A stretch of 64,000 nucleotides of DNA from Cadophora sp. MPI-SDFR-AT-0126 (GCA_020747065.1 JAGMVK010000002.1:2914001-2978000), one strand, 5' to 3'. Shown: positions 1-12,401, counted from the stretch's first letter. Notes: generated by a model from the sequence alone, not told the origin. Numbers and translations: made by a program.

Positions 1-415
1 ACGAAACTTTTGGTGCGGCAAAAACTGGGTATGACGCGCAGGCGCGTTCAGCCCGGGATGGCTTTTCTTCCGCATCCGCATCCGTGTCCACTCTCGGCTC
101 GCAACCTTGACAGTAGGACAACAATCTTCAATCGGGATGAAGCAGCGAGTCAGCATTTACGCAATCGCAAGCCTTGACAAGATTCGGGATCCCAATCAAT
201 GTTTGAATGCCGGATTCTCATGACCTAATCAAGCTTCAAGAAATTGAACGCCGGTGTCAAGATCTCTTGGTTGAATGCTTGGCAAGTGAGCAAGTGATAT
301 CTCTTTGTCAAGGCGTCGTCCTGATCCTTCGTCCCGGGGCTGCCGAGATCTCACTCCATACGAAGCGAATAAATCAAGCCGAGACATCAACAATCCATCA
401 CGTGTACCAAACGAG
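1..415. other. Non-coding edge and upstream region of the first gene
   Basis: No convincing gene is seen here. The stretch probably holds the promoter and 5' leader of the kynurenine formamidase gene. An in-frame upstream ATG at 305 would add 37 residues, but the added residues are low in hydrophobicity and look like leader translation, so the start at 416 was preferred. Confidence 0.5.
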
Positions 416-1407
416 ATGTCTTCCAACGAGCCAGTCGACGAAGAGAAAGTCATCGTCCAGCAAGACTTCAGCTATGGCGACCACGACCTCCAGAAATTAA
501 GCGTGTATCATCACTTTGGTACAGAGTCCAAACAAGAAAACGGGCTGTGGATCATGTAAATGATCTCCTCTCTCATACCTACCTACATTCATCAACCATA
601 GAAACAGACTAACATCCTCTCAGCTACATCCACGGCGGCGCCTGGCGCGATCCCACCATAACCGATACCTCACTCCTCCCCACAATCCGGCACCTCTACT
701 CCCATGCCCCCTCATCACCAACCCACTCCCTCCTAACCTCCCACATCACAGCCTTCGCCTCCCTCTCCTACCGCCTCTCCCCTCACCCCTCCCACCCACA
801 ATCCCCATCCACGCCAGCAACATCCCTCCGCGCCGCCCACCACCCCGACCACCTCCTCGACATCCTCACCGGCCTCACCTTCCTCCAATCCAAATACCAC
901 TTCGGCAGCGCCTACCTCCTGATAGGCCACTCCTGCGGCGCAACCCTCGCCTTCCAATCTCTCATCCGAGCCCAGCTACTGACCTCCATCCCTCCCTCAA
1001 TCACCACTTTCCAGAACCCAAAAATCGTAGTTGGCGTCGCAGGAATCTACGATATGCGACTCCTGCGCGATAATAACTCGCATCCAGCGTACCAGGAATT
1101 CCTAGCCAGTGCCTTCGGTGAGGATGAGAACGATTGGGATAACGCTTCGCCGGCGAATCATGAGCTGGTGAAAGCGTGGCCGGAGGCGAGGACGGTGGTG
1201 GTTGTTAGTTCGAAGGGGGATGAGTTGGTTGATGAGGCGCAGATTGAGTGTATGGGGAAGAGGTTAGAGGACTTGCGGGCGGCGGCGAAAGTGAGGGTCT
1301 TGAAGGGGTTTCTTGAACAGAGTCATGATGGGATTTGGGAGCAGGGTGTGGGTTTGGCGGATGTTATTGTTGAGACGTTGAAAGTCTGGGCAGGTGACGA
1401 TGAATGA
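416..1407 (+). CDS. BNA7: Kynurenine formamidase (arylformamidase), alpha/beta hydrolase
   Basis: Two exons, 416-555 and 624-1407, join in frame across a GT-AG intron to give 307 residues. The enzyme hydrolyses N-formylkynurenine to kynurenine and formate in the cytosol, in tryptophan catabolism and NAD synthesis. The oxyanion-hole motif HGGAWRDP starts at about residue 50, and the nucleophile elbow G-H-S-C-G puts the catalytic serine near residue 150. Both match the fungal BNA7 family. A C-terminal Ser-His-Asp-Gly segment near the end probably supplies the catalytic histidine. It sits tail to tail with an indoleamine 2,3-dioxygenase and close to a kynureninase, which supports the assignment. 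The start is chosen at MSSNEP; a longer N terminus from 305 is possible. Family assignment is firm and exact exon borders are well supported. Confidence 0.88.
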
Positions 1408-1681
1408 TTCTGCGTAGGTTTTGAAGACAATCGAAGCCAGCAAGGGCTCAATGAGAATTTTCATGGAATGTGTTTGGATCTTGGAAGTCTAATGCTGTTG
1501 CGCTATTTCTCCAGTCATGGATATTATCCAACCTGGTTCTACTCGCTATATCTACACTCCTATCACCAATCCCTCGCTTCTCTACCAGAAAATGCCCAGC
1601 ATATCAAAATGCAACACCATACTCCGCAAATGCATGTCTCAGAGTCCCAGCATATCACTCACCCACACTTCAACATCATCA

Positions 1682-3021
1682 TCACGCACTCGTCAATGTC
1701 GCATCCTTCGTCTCATCACGACTCTGCTTGAGAAACGGTAGCAGCTGAGTCCCTCCAGTTCCATGCAATTCCTTCGACGCAGTATTCGACGAAGCAACTG
1801 CAAGGTTCAGTCCAGGATGTACATTCGGAGTCTTTTGCCTCGAAGGCGTGATGATGAAGCGGGTGACGACTTGAATGTGTACGTTTCTGAACAGCTCGAG
1901 TTCCTTCACGGCGAGGTTGTACGCGTCTGTCACTTCCGAGATCGTGGTGCTCTCTGCATACTCTCGGATATTCACAATGGATTCCATCTTTTCCAGGAAA
2001 GTACGATGACCGCCTGGCATGTAGTTTCTCATTTCCTGATTCTGGTCAGTGTTGATTTCGCTTGGAGTGATGAGGATGCTTACCGAAAGGAATCCATTCC
2101 TCGCTTTTGAGCCCTTAGTCAAGTGATGCTCAACGCCCAGAACGATGTCGAAGAATTGGATGAGAGAGCTCTGGGCATTACTTCCACCACTGTACTGTCT
2201 CCACTCTCCCTTGCCCTCGCCCTCCTCATAAAACACACCCTTCGGAAGACCAGCCAGCACCATATTCTTACTCCCAGCCAAGAAAGGCCTAATCTCATCA
2301 TAGAAAACTTTCGGCGAACAGTGTTCATCCATCCTATTCAAAATGATAGCGATCTCTTTAATGTTCCGAGCGAACGTCTCAAGTGCAGCAGCAACAACAG
2401 CAGAGTCATTCGCCCGAACCGCATCCATTGCTTTCATCATCGCCGGGATGATCTTTGCGCCGTATGCTTCGATGGCGACGGAGATTAGGTAGAACCATTC
2501 TTCGTCTTTGGTTCCGGTGAAAGTGTGGAGACTCCTTAGGTCTTCTAGTTGTGTGAAGTCGTTCGCACCGGAGATTGATTCGAAATTCCAGAGGTTGAGA
2601 GCGGCGTATGTTGCTGTGGGTGGGAGTCCGAGGTGCTTTGCGATCTCGAGAAACGGAACGGATATCGATGCGGGGAGACGCTGGTGACATTAGAAGGGAC
2701 TGGGGAGGTAAAAGACCTCTTGCTTACCTGTGATGGTCCGCCGGCTTCCCAGATGTATGAATGGGTGAAGAACGAGAGGATCATGTACGCTCTTTGCCAT
2801 TCACTCTCGGAGACAAGATGCTCTGTTGACAATACGGGTAGTTGATCAACATGGCTTCTCAATGATGCAGATTTGAGAAGTTGCGGAAGTTGAGAAAGAA
2901 CAATTTCCCAACTTTCGTAGTATGGGTTGCTCAGTTCCCGGAGCGGCGGTTGGTCTGGCAGAAATCCATTTCGTGTCGATACACCGAATTCCGCTAACTT
3001 GATATTTAAAGGACCCAACAT
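1682..3021 (-). CDS. BNA2: Indoleamine 2,3-dioxygenase
   Basis: Three exons (2728-3021, 2084-2680, 1682-2041, read on the minus strand) give 416 residues. The enzyme is a cytosolic haem dioxygenase that opens the indole ring of tryptophan to form N-formylkynurenine. Family signatures are visible along the length: FGVSTRNGFLPDQPPL near the N terminus, FTGTKDEEWFYL in the middle, FRNVHIQVVTRFI with the proximal haem-ligand histidine near residue 352, and the GTGGT signature before the C terminus. The length is normal for the family. The open frame continues upstream of 3021 from a GTG, but the first ATG is at 3021. It is convergent with the formamidase and divergent from the kynureninase, which use its product and the next intermediate. 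No damage was seen. Confidence 0.9.
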
Positions 3022-3561
3022 GATAAGGATAATCACACAAAAAGTAAAAGAATTGTTGATTGAAGATGTGCAAAGATTGCGAGAAATGTGTTGAGATTAA
3101 GTCTGTGGTGAGAAGAGAATTTCCTGAAAGGTTCACGAGACGATCTAATGTACCAAACATGAAAAGGAAACTGCAATCAGTCAAAATGGGAAATGACACC
3201 ATGCCGGCAAGAAGCGGACAACACCATCCAAGCAACGCAAGCTCTCCTTTCAGACCACGAATCTTGATCTGGAGAGGGTCCGGACGAGGGCGGAAGCGTC
3301 ACGGATACGGGTACGGATGCACCCGGTCAAGAGACGGATCACGTAAAGCTTTTCAAAGATCTTGAGCCGACAGAACGCGATAAGACACTGACGTTGATGA
3401 CGAGAAGTCGGCCGCGGGGTACAAAGTGAATTGCGAAGGACACGATCAGGTCATTTCCATCTTCATTCCATTCCATAATTCAATCATCTCATCCTCAAAC
3501 CATCTCGCCAATATCACGGCGCTGTGCAACTCGAACCCTCGCTTCACATCGCCTCGCCAAA
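3022..3561. promoter_or_regulatory. Divergent promoter between dioxygenase and kynureninase genes
   Basis: A 540 bp gap separates two genes of the same pathway transcribed in opposite directions, so a shared bidirectional promoter is likely. No TATA box or known operator could be named with confidence. Confidence 0.45.
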
Positions 3562-5092
3562 ATGGGTTCCATCATGCCTGAAGAACAGCAGCAACATCAG
3601 ACCGTCAAGCCCACTTTTGCCGAAGAGGCAAACACTCTCGAATATGCTCAATCGCTCGATGCAAAAGACCACATGCGCTCATTCAGAGAAAAGTTCATCA
3701 TCCCATCCAAGTCAAACATCAAAACAAAGACAGTCGTGAAGCCAGGTTCGCCCCTTTCTTCTACTCCGCTATCATGTGACATCATCATTGACCTCACCCA
3801 GAACCTGAAGATCCATGCATATACTTCTGTGGTAATTCTCTCGGTCTTCAGCCGCGGGCTACTAGAGAGTACCTCAGTACGTACCTAGATACATGGGCAA
3901 CTGTCGGTGTCCATGGCCACTTCAGACCACTTGAGAACTCGCCTATGATCCAATGGCAACTCCTCGCCGAAGATGTCTCTCGACAGTTCGCTCCTATTGT
4001 GGGCGCTTCTCCATCTGAAGTCGGTATTATGGCCAGTCTGACCGTGAACTTGCACTTGTTGATGGCGAGTTTCTATACTCCAACGGCCACCAAGAATAAG
4101 ATCATCCTGGACTGGAAAGCATTCCCCAGTGACCATTTCGCAATCGAGTCTCAAATCAGACAACATGGATACAACCCTGAAGAATCTATGATTTTGATTG
4201 GGCCCGAAGAAGGTACCTTCGAGGTCACCACCGAGAAGATCTTGTCTGTAATAGACGAACATGCTTCTACCACTGCACTCCTCCTTCTCCCAGGAATTCA
4301 GTACTACACTGGCCAATTCTTTGACATAAAGACCATCACAGCCTACGCTCAATCGAAGGGTCTGACAGTTGGATGGGATCTTGCTCATGCAGTCGGAAAC
4401 GTTCCACTTCAATTGCACGACTGGAACGTCGATTTCGCCGTTTGGTGTACGTACAAGTACCTGAACTCCGGCCCAGGCGGCGTGGGAGGATTCTATGTCC
4501 ACGAGAGACACGGCACAGTCGACTACTCTCAAGGCGAGAACAAGCCAGTCTACAGACATCGTCTCGCAGGATGGTACGGCGGTGACCAAGTCGGCCGCAT
4601 GAACATGCAAAACAGTGAGCCTGCCCAAACCTCAACTCCATCCCATCAAACCTAAACTAACCAAAACAAACAGACTTCCGCCCCAGCCCAGGAGCAAGCG
4701 GTTATCAAGTCTCCACCAGCTCCACCGTCGAGCTCGCCTCCCTCAGCGGCTCCCTCTCCGTCTTCAACCAAACCTCCATGTCCGACATCCGCGCCAAATC
4801 CGTCAAGCTCACCGCCTACCTCGAGACTCTCCTTCACGCCAGCCCACACTACAGGCGCGGCTTCAGCATCATCACTCCGTCTAACCCCGACGCACGAGGC
4901 ACGCAGCTGAGCGTCTTGCTCGCGGACGGGAGACTGGATACCGTGTCCGACATGTTGGACCAAGCGGGCATTGTGGCGGATAAGAGGAAGCCGGGTGTTA
5001 TCCGTATTGCGCCTGTGCCTTTGTACAATACGTACGCGGAGGTGTGGAATTTTGTGCAGATTTTCAATGAGGCGTTGGGGAAGTTTGAGTAA
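3562..5092 (+). CDS. BNA5: Kynureninase
   Basis: Three exons (3562-3745, 3811-4614, 4674-5092) join in frame to give 468 residues. This PLP enzyme cleaves kynurenine or 3-hydroxykynurenine to anthranilate or 3-hydroxyanthranilate plus alanine. Motifs seen are [11 protein letters not shown] just after the first junction, [17 protein letters not shown], and [13 protein letters not shown] with the PLP-binding lysine near residue 277. The C-terminal domain ends [16 protein letters not shown], as in fungal family members. The first intron was placed so that the split Asp codon restores the PCIYFCGN stretch. The length is normal. Together with the two preceding genes it forms a contiguous tryptophan-to-anthranilate module. 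Confidence 0.92.
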
Positions 5093-5221
5093 GTAAAATG
5101 ACTTTGAGGTTTGACGAGAATATTTGGCATAGCATAGCACGGCATGGAGTCTGGGAGACTTGGAAAATAGTTATTTTGGCTTGATTTCATCGTTCTACTT
5201 CTCATTCTAGTACGAAACCTT

Positions 5222-5721
5222 TCATGCATCCATCGTGATGTGTCCCATTCCCTCAAGCGGCGTATACATCTCCGCAATACCTGTATACTTATCAGTCACT
5301 TCTACTCAAGGTAGGGCTTGGGAGACTCACGAGGGCTCGTAAACAGCGGTTCCGTTGCTTTCAAGTACGGTTCATAATATGGCTTTGTGATTTGATTCTG
5401 AACCCGAAGTTAGCATATCTTCCATCTTCCCCTCTCCCCTCTTTCTCCCCACCAAACCAAACATCTTTTCAAAAAAACAAAAAGCAAAAAACTAACTTCC
5501 ATAAACCACCCCACATCCCTCGTCCACCCCTCAGTCCACCTAAACACCCCGGGCTCCTGCGCATTCTCCCCAACAAAGAAATACGCACACTCCGGCTCCG
5601 CAATCACAGCTTCGTAAGCCGGTTTGAAGTATTGGAGGAAGGTAGATCGGTCTTTGGGATCGATTGTTATTTTGACTTGTAGGATGAATGATACGGTTGG
5701 GGCGAGGATGGGGGTGGACAT
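5222..5721 (-). CDS. Small antibiotic-biosynthesis-monooxygenase-fold protein
   Basis: Three exons (5497-5721, 5331-5397, 5222-5280) give 116 residues. The sequence matches the dimeric alpha/beta-barrel ABM type: a beta strand SFILQVKITIDP, a helix around FLQYFKPAYEAV, then CAYFFVGEN and a conserved FRWTEGWTRDVGWF. The C terminus reads LEGMGHITMDA. Members act as quinol monooxygenases or haem-degrading or ligand-binding proteins, so the substrate cannot be told from sequence. It is convergent with the kynureninase, 130 bp away. The position suggests, but does not show, a role in handling aromatic products of that pathway. Both introns restore frame and family-like sequence, so the gene model is good. 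Confidence 0.75.
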
Positions 5722-6491
5722 TTTGGGGCTTGTTTAGATTTAATGGGGAGATATGAGAAATAGAGAAGAGAGATGGTTGAATGGATGTTCTGTGGAATTT
5801 GAGGAGCATATTTTTTTACCTTTATAGATTTCCAATTCCTTGATCCCCCTTCCATAAATCCCCATGGAGATAAAATTCCTTACCCTGCAATACTGTGATG
5901 TTGTACAACTCAAGTAAGAAAACAATCCAAATCCATCACCCCAAAACTCTTAAATTCTCGTCAATCCTATTCATTGGTCAGTTCGCACTCTCCGTCGTCA
6001 AAGATCCATATCACTCTGCAGCGTCTCCATGCACATGCATCGCCAAGCTGTCAGCAGTAGCCCAACCTCGGTTGGCTGCCCCAGTCTGCCTTTCCGGCTC
6101 TTTGGGGGCACATCTGCCGCCTATTTCAGGGGTTTTAGGCGAGGCTAAGGGGGCCAAGGGCCCTGTGGCTTGCATCAGCCTCACTGACGGACGGGACGGT
6201 TACACAAAAGAATGGAATGAATGGCTTCAGGTGGCTTTGCTGCGGTTCAGGCAGACAGACACTAGTCCCGGTATTGGGACAGCTGAGTTTTGTGATCGGA
6301 TTGAACTTAGATATAAAGTCGGGCCTGCCCTGAGATTGCTCTGATACTGATTCACGATAGATGTGTTATATGTTTGGTTGTTTGTGCGTCGGAGTCATCA
6401 TTCATCATCGCGACTTGTGACTCTTTTACACCCCTCGATAATCAACTGCCGCTCTAACTAATATATCCTCACGCGAATCTTAAGCTTCAAA
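5722..6491. other. Intergenic region, no supported gene
   Basis: A 149-codon open frame at 5895-6344 has no recognisable domain and no family-like composition, so it is treated as chance. The stretch probably contains the promoters of the ABM-like gene and the ankyrin gene. Confidence 0.5.
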
Positions 6492-8150
6492 ATGGGTCCC
6501 GATAAAGAAGACACAAAGATGGACAACCCGGTCCCACCAAGCTACACTCCTCACTCCCTCCCATATGGAGCTACAGATATCATCGAACCCCTCCCACCAA
6601 CATACACCGAAGATGATAACAACGACTCCCATCCAAGCCCTATATACACCCAATCTAGTTCAAATGTTGATCTCACGCCATCAGAAATCGCCGGCATCCG
6701 AGCCCTCCGCCAACGCAACAATGACAACAACATATACAATCTCAACGAAGCTACCCCCTCAATCCAACTCTTCGCGGCAATCGACCAAGGAAATCAAGAA
6801 TGGATCGCCCGTTTACTGAGCGCTGGATCCGTGACGGCTAACACGAAGCATCGTGATGAGACGCCGTTATTGAGAGCTATCAAGACGAGGAATGTACAGA
6901 TCGTGCAGCAGCTTCTTGAGGCGGGAGCGAATGTTGATGAATTTGGTTGCGTAGTGAGTATCCCTTCCACCCTCTCACTCATCCTGAGAATACTCCGGGA
7001 TCAATGAGACTGTAAATTTGAGAAACAAATCTAACCCTCCCTCCCAGTCAACACAATACGACAAACACACCTCAACCACCACATCCACCCTCCGCACCCC
7101 CCTCCAACTAGCCTCCACCATCGGCCATCTCCCCCTCGTCAAACTCCTCATCGAGCAACACCACGCCACCGACTCCCTCGTCGCCCCCGACGGACAAATC
7201 GCGCTCCGCCTCGCCGCCGAGCACAACCACCCCGAAATAGTCGCCTATCTCCCGTCCCGCCGCACCGGAGGCTTCAAGCGCTGGCAATTCAAGAACCGGA
7301 AATCGCTCCAGCGCATCAGGAAGATCTGCAAGAGGATAGGTCAGTTTGTTAAGTTCTTTGTGTGGGATTTGGAGGTGTTCTTTCTCTGGACGGTGCCGAA
7401 ACATGTGCTTGTGAAGCCGGTATTGAGGGGGTGTAAGTGGTGCTGGGAGAGGAGGGGGAGATTGGGGCCGTGGTGTAAGCATCAGGTTATGGAGATGCCG
7501 GGGAGGATTAAGAGGGCGGGGGTGTGGGCTGGGAAGCAGGTTGTGAAGATCCCTCGGGGGGTTGCGAGCGCCGCGAAGGGGACCTGGAGGTTTGGGACGG
7601 AGACGCTTCCGAGGTGAGTGAATGACTTCTGTATTTCGGCGTGGAAGGTTGGACTAACAACTTGCGTAGGTTAATGAAAGACTTTTCGGTCTGGTTCTGG
7701 AAGCTATTGACGGTGAAGCTCCCAAAAGCTCTGAAGATCTTCGGACATTGGATCCGTTCTGGAATCACATCTTTGAGCAAGACGATCTGGAACGCGATAT
7801 TGAAAGTCATATCTTTCTTCTCCACAATTCTCTCTGCCATCATCTCATTCTTCAAATCTCTCACACTGAGAGATATCTGGAATGGATTCGTCGAAATCTT
7901 GAGAGCGATCTTCGTCACGCTTCCGAAGATGATTCTATCATGGATCAAAGCGTTTGGAGACACGTCTTACAAGATGATGAAAGCGCTGTTTGGACTGCTC
8001 GGACAGATAGTATGGTTTCTGGGGTACGGAATCCTGTGGGTGGTGACGTTTTTGCCGAGGCAGTTGTGGAAGATCTTGGAGAGTATTGGGGCATCACTGG
8101 CTAAAGCTGGGTATGAGGTCAAGGTCTGGGTGAATCCGAAGGCGAGATGA
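6492..8150 (+). CDS. Ankyrin-repeat protein with N-terminal PPxY motifs
   Basis: Three exons (6492-6953, 7048-7613, 7670-8150) give 502 residues. The N terminus carries two PPxY motifs, PPSY near residue 15 and PPTY near residue 35, which are ligands for WW domains of Nedd4/Rsp5-type ubiquitin ligases. At least three ankyrin-type repeats follow, with typical pieces such as DETPLLRAIKTRNVQIVQQLLEAGANVDE, TPLQLASTIGHLPLVKLLIEQ and IALRLAAEHNHPEIVAYL. The C-terminal half is rich in Lys, Trp, Phe and Ile and forms long amphipathic or hydrophobic helices (VISFFSTILSAIISFF, IVWFLGYGILWVVTFLP) that may associate with membranes. The second intron splits an Arg codon and restores frame. Function is unknown; a scaffold or arrestin-like adaptor is one guess. 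Confidence 0.75.
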
Positions 8151-9482
8151 GGAGGGTTCTGTTTCCGATGGATGTTTTCTTTGGGTTTTCAGCTTTAGCG
8201 AGACAATGTCTGGAGTTTGAGCGAGTGGAAGCCCGCATCCTTTCTTTTTTGTGATGTTATACTTCGGTTATTAAAATCCCTGAAAATAAGCGACGTTCTT
8301 CTGCTCATGTTCAAGCTTTCGTCAGACTTCAAGACACACGTCGAATCTAGCAAACTTCAGAGTATTGAAGCGAATCCGAGTCTTCGCATTCAAAGGACAG
8401 AAGAAGCTGATGTACATTTTGAAGTTTCAACCTCTACACCTAGAATTCAATTTGTCAAATTGTTAGGAATAGTAGCAATGTGAAGTTGCCAAATACATGA
8501 GATTGGTTTTGTAAGAATAGAGAGTAGAGATGAAAATACGACAACAGAGGCTGAGGTTAAGGGGGGATATTTCCTCACTCATCAGGCGAAGCGAAATGAC
8601 CCGCAAACTCCGCCCCCAGTTCTCCTCCAGACGACACGCAACTCAATTCTCACAGCAAACCACGAGGAGATCATCCAAAAGTTGAGACAGCGAATTCAAA
8701 CAGAATCAGACGCCATCATATGTTCTAAAATTCTTGTCATTCCATTGTTTTCTTCGCGTACAGTTAGATTCGCCTCAAGCTATCGTCGCGTCCCTGGCCG
8801 CTTCTGGGTGCCAGAGGATCAACCCTTGACGCGCGATCTCTGCCCCAACACCGAGAACCATGGACAGCCCCCAACGTTTTGAGATGTTTGCATACCATCA
8901 ATTTACCCATCCCTTCGGCCGCGCTGTACTGCTTCGTATCTCATCCCTGTTAAACCTTATCTCTCAATCTCCGTCGTTATCTCTCTTCATAAGTGGGATG
9001 TCCTATCACAACTTCATTCCAAACTCAAGATATGGTCCATCTCATGTCAATATCCAAACGACTATTCACAGCACTCCTCTATCATTTCTTGAGATGCCGG
9101 AGTCGAAAAGTCGTTCCGTTTTATCTAGCCGGCTCTTCTTATCTACCAGCTGGCAGCTCAGCTGTCCAGTGGCACCTGAGCGAGCATTGTTTTCCTGATA
9201 TGGAATTGTACGTTTGCATGCGACCAATCAGGGTCTGTTCAAAGAGGTAGAGTTCGAGACAGATGCAGGGACTTGATCACTGATGCGGGAACCCATTTAT
9301 CCATACCAGTCGTCTGGGTATATGCTTCCTGGCTGCGAGCTTGAGCAACACAAGCCCTCCACTCAAGAGATATGGGCACACAATTACTCCACTCTCGTGC
9401 TTGGCCTTCTCGCCCTTCTTATCTGGGCCAGACTCTCCGTTTCCTTCTTTCCTTTGTGTAACTCCAATTCAAATTTCTCAAG
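8151..9482. other. Intergenic region, no supported gene
   Basis: Only short open frames without recognisable domains occur here. The last few hundred bases probably form the promoter of the NCS1 permease, with a pyrimidine-rich leader just before its ATG at 9483. Confidence 0.5.
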
Positions 9483-11227
9483 ATGGGATTCCTCGAGAAG
9501 AAAGCTCCTGAGCCGGAACTGTATGCTACAGATTCGAATCAGCAGGGAGAAGTCACTCGAATCACAAATCTACGCGATATCTCGGAGGTCCCGTCAGTAT
9601 GGAGTAAAGTCCATCTTTTGAGCGAAAAGCTCGGTGCAGAGACAATCGGATGCCAGCAAGTCCCCGAGGAAGCAAGAGATCCTACCCAGAAATCATGGAG
9701 TGAGTCAAGTCAGCCCCAATATCAAACTCAGACTGACCGAAACAGGCACATGGTTTGTCTGGAGTACCGCAAATTTCCATTACTCTGCTTTTACAACTGG
9801 AGCTCTGGGCCCTCTCCTTTTCGGTCTTGGATGGTGGGATTCGTTCTTGACCATCATATTCTTCAACTTTCTGGGCGATCTAGGCCCATCAGTCATATCG
9901 TATCTGGGCCCGAAGCTGGGGATGAGAAGTATGATTATCGTTCGCTACAGCTTTGGGTACTGGGCGAGCAAGCCGATCGTTCTTCTGAATGGAATTACTT
10001 GTATCGGAGTATGTATTTTGACCTGCGATGGGGTATTGAGCTGATTTGACAAAGTGGTTGGTGATCAATACTGTTGGTGCGGGCGGTCTACTGTACGACG
10101 CTGCTGATGGAAAGCTGCCTCTGATTGCAGCCATGGTCTTAGTTCTCGTCGCGTGTGTCTTCCCTCACATATCAGCCTCACCTTGAATTGTCACTGACAA
10201 AGTCATGTAGATCACTCATCGCTTCTTTTCTCGGATACAGAGCCATTCATCTCTACGATCGCTTTGGATGGGCAATTAGCATCGTACTCGCCACAATAGT
10301 CGTTGGAATGGGAGGAAAGCATTTCGTCAATACCCCCATGGCAAAAGGCGACGCATCAAGACTCGGCGTCCTCTCTTTCGGAGCTGTGATCTTCTCCTGG
10401 GGTATCACTTGGGTTCCTCTTGCTGCAGATTACTCCCTGTACATGCCAACCAAGACTCCAAAATGGAAGACTTTCATCTGGACATTCTGCGGTATCTATG
10501 TCGGCTCTACAATCGGTTTCATTATTGGCGTTGCCATTGCTACTTTGATCGCGAATCCAAATCCGGTGTACAACTTCGCCGATGTCTACGATGATCGAGG
10601 AATTGGTGGACTTGTAGGTGCAGTTTTCGCAGGACACGGTGCTGGCGTTCGCGGCTTCGGAAGATTCATCCAGATTCTCCTGGCGTTCACCATCGTGGGC
10701 GCGAATATCCCCAATATTTACTCCTTTGGCCTATCAGTCCAAGCGATTTCAGGATGGACGCAAAAGATCCCACGAATCCTCGTCACGCTCTTCGGCTTCG
10801 GAGTCGCTCTTACAGTGTCCTGTATTTTACGAAATCGTTTCGTTGAGGCATTGGAGAATTTCCTCAATCTGCTGTCGTATTGGGCAACCCCATTCGCTGT
10901 CATTATCTTGACAGAACACTTCATGTTCCGCCGAAGTCGTGGGTATGATACGTCTATCTGGGACTCGGCGCCTCTTCTACCACCTGGAATCGCAGCTTTT
11001 CTTTCTTGGGCTTGTGGTGTTACCACTGCTTTCATGGGTTCGGACCAGACTTGGCTTGTTGGACCTGTTGCGAAAGCCATCGGTGGTGCTGATGTAGGAT
11101 TTGAGTTGGTAAGTTTGCTCTGTCATCACAGAAAGATAAAATTGCTAATGTAGAACAGGGTGCTGCTGCAGCTCTTCTAGTATACACAATCACTCGATCG
11201 TTGGAGCTGAAGCATTTTGGGAGGTAG
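9483..11227 (+). CDS. NCS1-family cytosine/purine permease (Fcy2-like)
   Basis: Five exons (9483-9699, 9746-10008, 10055-10152, 10211-11108, 11159-11227) give 514 residues. It is a plasma-membrane nucleobase:cation symporter of the NCS1 family, Fcy2 branch, with about twelve hydrophobic segments. Signature stretches are FVWSTANFHYSAFTTGALGP, the GLGWWDSFLTIIFFN helix, SFGYWASKPIVLLNGITCIGW, and FSWGITWVPLAADYSLYMP in the ion and substrate site. VYDDRGIGGLVGAVF is also typical. Four introns all restore frame, and the length is normal. Its stop lies 105 bp from the end of a UstYa-family gene on the other strand, at the edge of the putative peptide cluster. Nothing shows that it belongs to that cluster; it may simply be a neighbour. 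Confidence 0.88.
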
Positions 11228-11332
11228 GCGAAGCTTTGTAGTCACCATGAGAGCCGTTCATCAAGCCTCACCCTGGTAACAATTCAACGCTCAAATGCTA
11301 TCAAATTTTCAAAGAAGAGTAAACAAGTCTCC

Positions 11333-12401
11333 TCATGAATCTGTCGGCAACATCTCTTCCGAAGTCTCCGTCGCATTGGCCTTCGGTGGATCTGGTCCAA
11401 CAATACTTTGAATATCATCCACCCGTCTGTCTTCAATCCACTTAATTGCTTCTTCCCTATTCCTACACATATGCGCTTGTCCATTTCCCGTCGCATCAAG
11501 TACGGACTCTGAGCCCTCGAGCGTCATGTCTGCCATGCACATGATTTGATTTCTGAGATACTCGAAGCAATGAGCTGCATGGAAGTCGTTTCGTTCTCCA
11601 TCGAAGCCGAACTTGTTGTTCACCACGAGCTGGTGATAGGTGTCTACGGTGTAATATAACTAATCAAGTCAGCATTCAGTCTGCTGCCACGTGCGGAAAT
11701 ACTCACGCAATGTAGAGCATGCGTCCAAGAAGCTTCAAAGATAGGTCCAGAGCGCAGCGGGTCGGTTGTAATGGGCTTCCCGAGCATAGGATGTTGCTCC
11801 CAGTCTGGGATAGAGACGCTACCACTTCCCACTAGAGCTGTTAGCATGAAAATAGATTTTATGGAGTACAGTACGTACGAGGCATCAGCATATCCCAATT
11901 CTTTCTGATTTGCATCCGATCGTCATTGCTTGTCATGTTCGGTATGAACTTATCTTCATCTGGAGTGAGCAGCGTCCATTTATGGCTCGCTGTTCTCGTC
12001 AGTGTTGGTATCGGATGCATGAAGTCGTTCTACTCACTCGGGATATACAGGCCATTAACATCACCACCCGTCTCAGTTTTGTCTTGCGTCCAGCCACTAC
12101 CACTTCCCAGGCCAGCCCAGCCATCGCTCAAAACTCCACTCGTGGGCAGCAACAACATGATGATGATTCCCTGGAAGAACACAACAACACCCCACCTTAT
12201 CCACGTCAGCACCGTCGATAGCCTTGAATTGCGGTCGTATCTTGGTTCTCGAAAAGCGGATTGTTTACTGGCAAGGAAACCATCTGAGGCGAGCGTGGTA
12301 TCGGAGTCGTGGTCATTATCGTTCTCAAGGTCGATGGACATGACCTCATCATCGTCCAGTGTAGCATATCTGCTCTGCTTCTCATGATATAAAGGAGCCA
12401 T
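11333..12401 (-). CDS. UstYa-family (DUF3328) oxidase, copy 1
   Basis: Four exons (12038-12401, 11879-11989, 11707-11831, 11333-11659, minus strand) give 308 residues. UstYa-type proteins are membrane-anchored oxidases that cyclise or oxidise ribosomal peptides in ustiloxin-, phomopsin- and victorin-type pathways. An acidic cytosolic N terminus is followed by one membrane helix at about residues 67-86. The lumenal part contains KWTLLTPDEDKFIP and both diagnostic HxxHC motifs, HALHC at about 196-200 and HAAHC at about 227-231, with YYTVDTYHQLV between them. The intron after HALHC is in phase 0. The C-terminal tail beyond the second motif is long and hydrophilic. It is close to a second UstYa gene and to a repeat precursor, the arrangement expected of a RiPP cluster. 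Confidence 0.88.

Noticed and set aside
5895..6344. 149-codon plus-strand open frame
   Set aside because: No domain, no homology that I recognise, and odd composition for a fungal protein; treated as chance.
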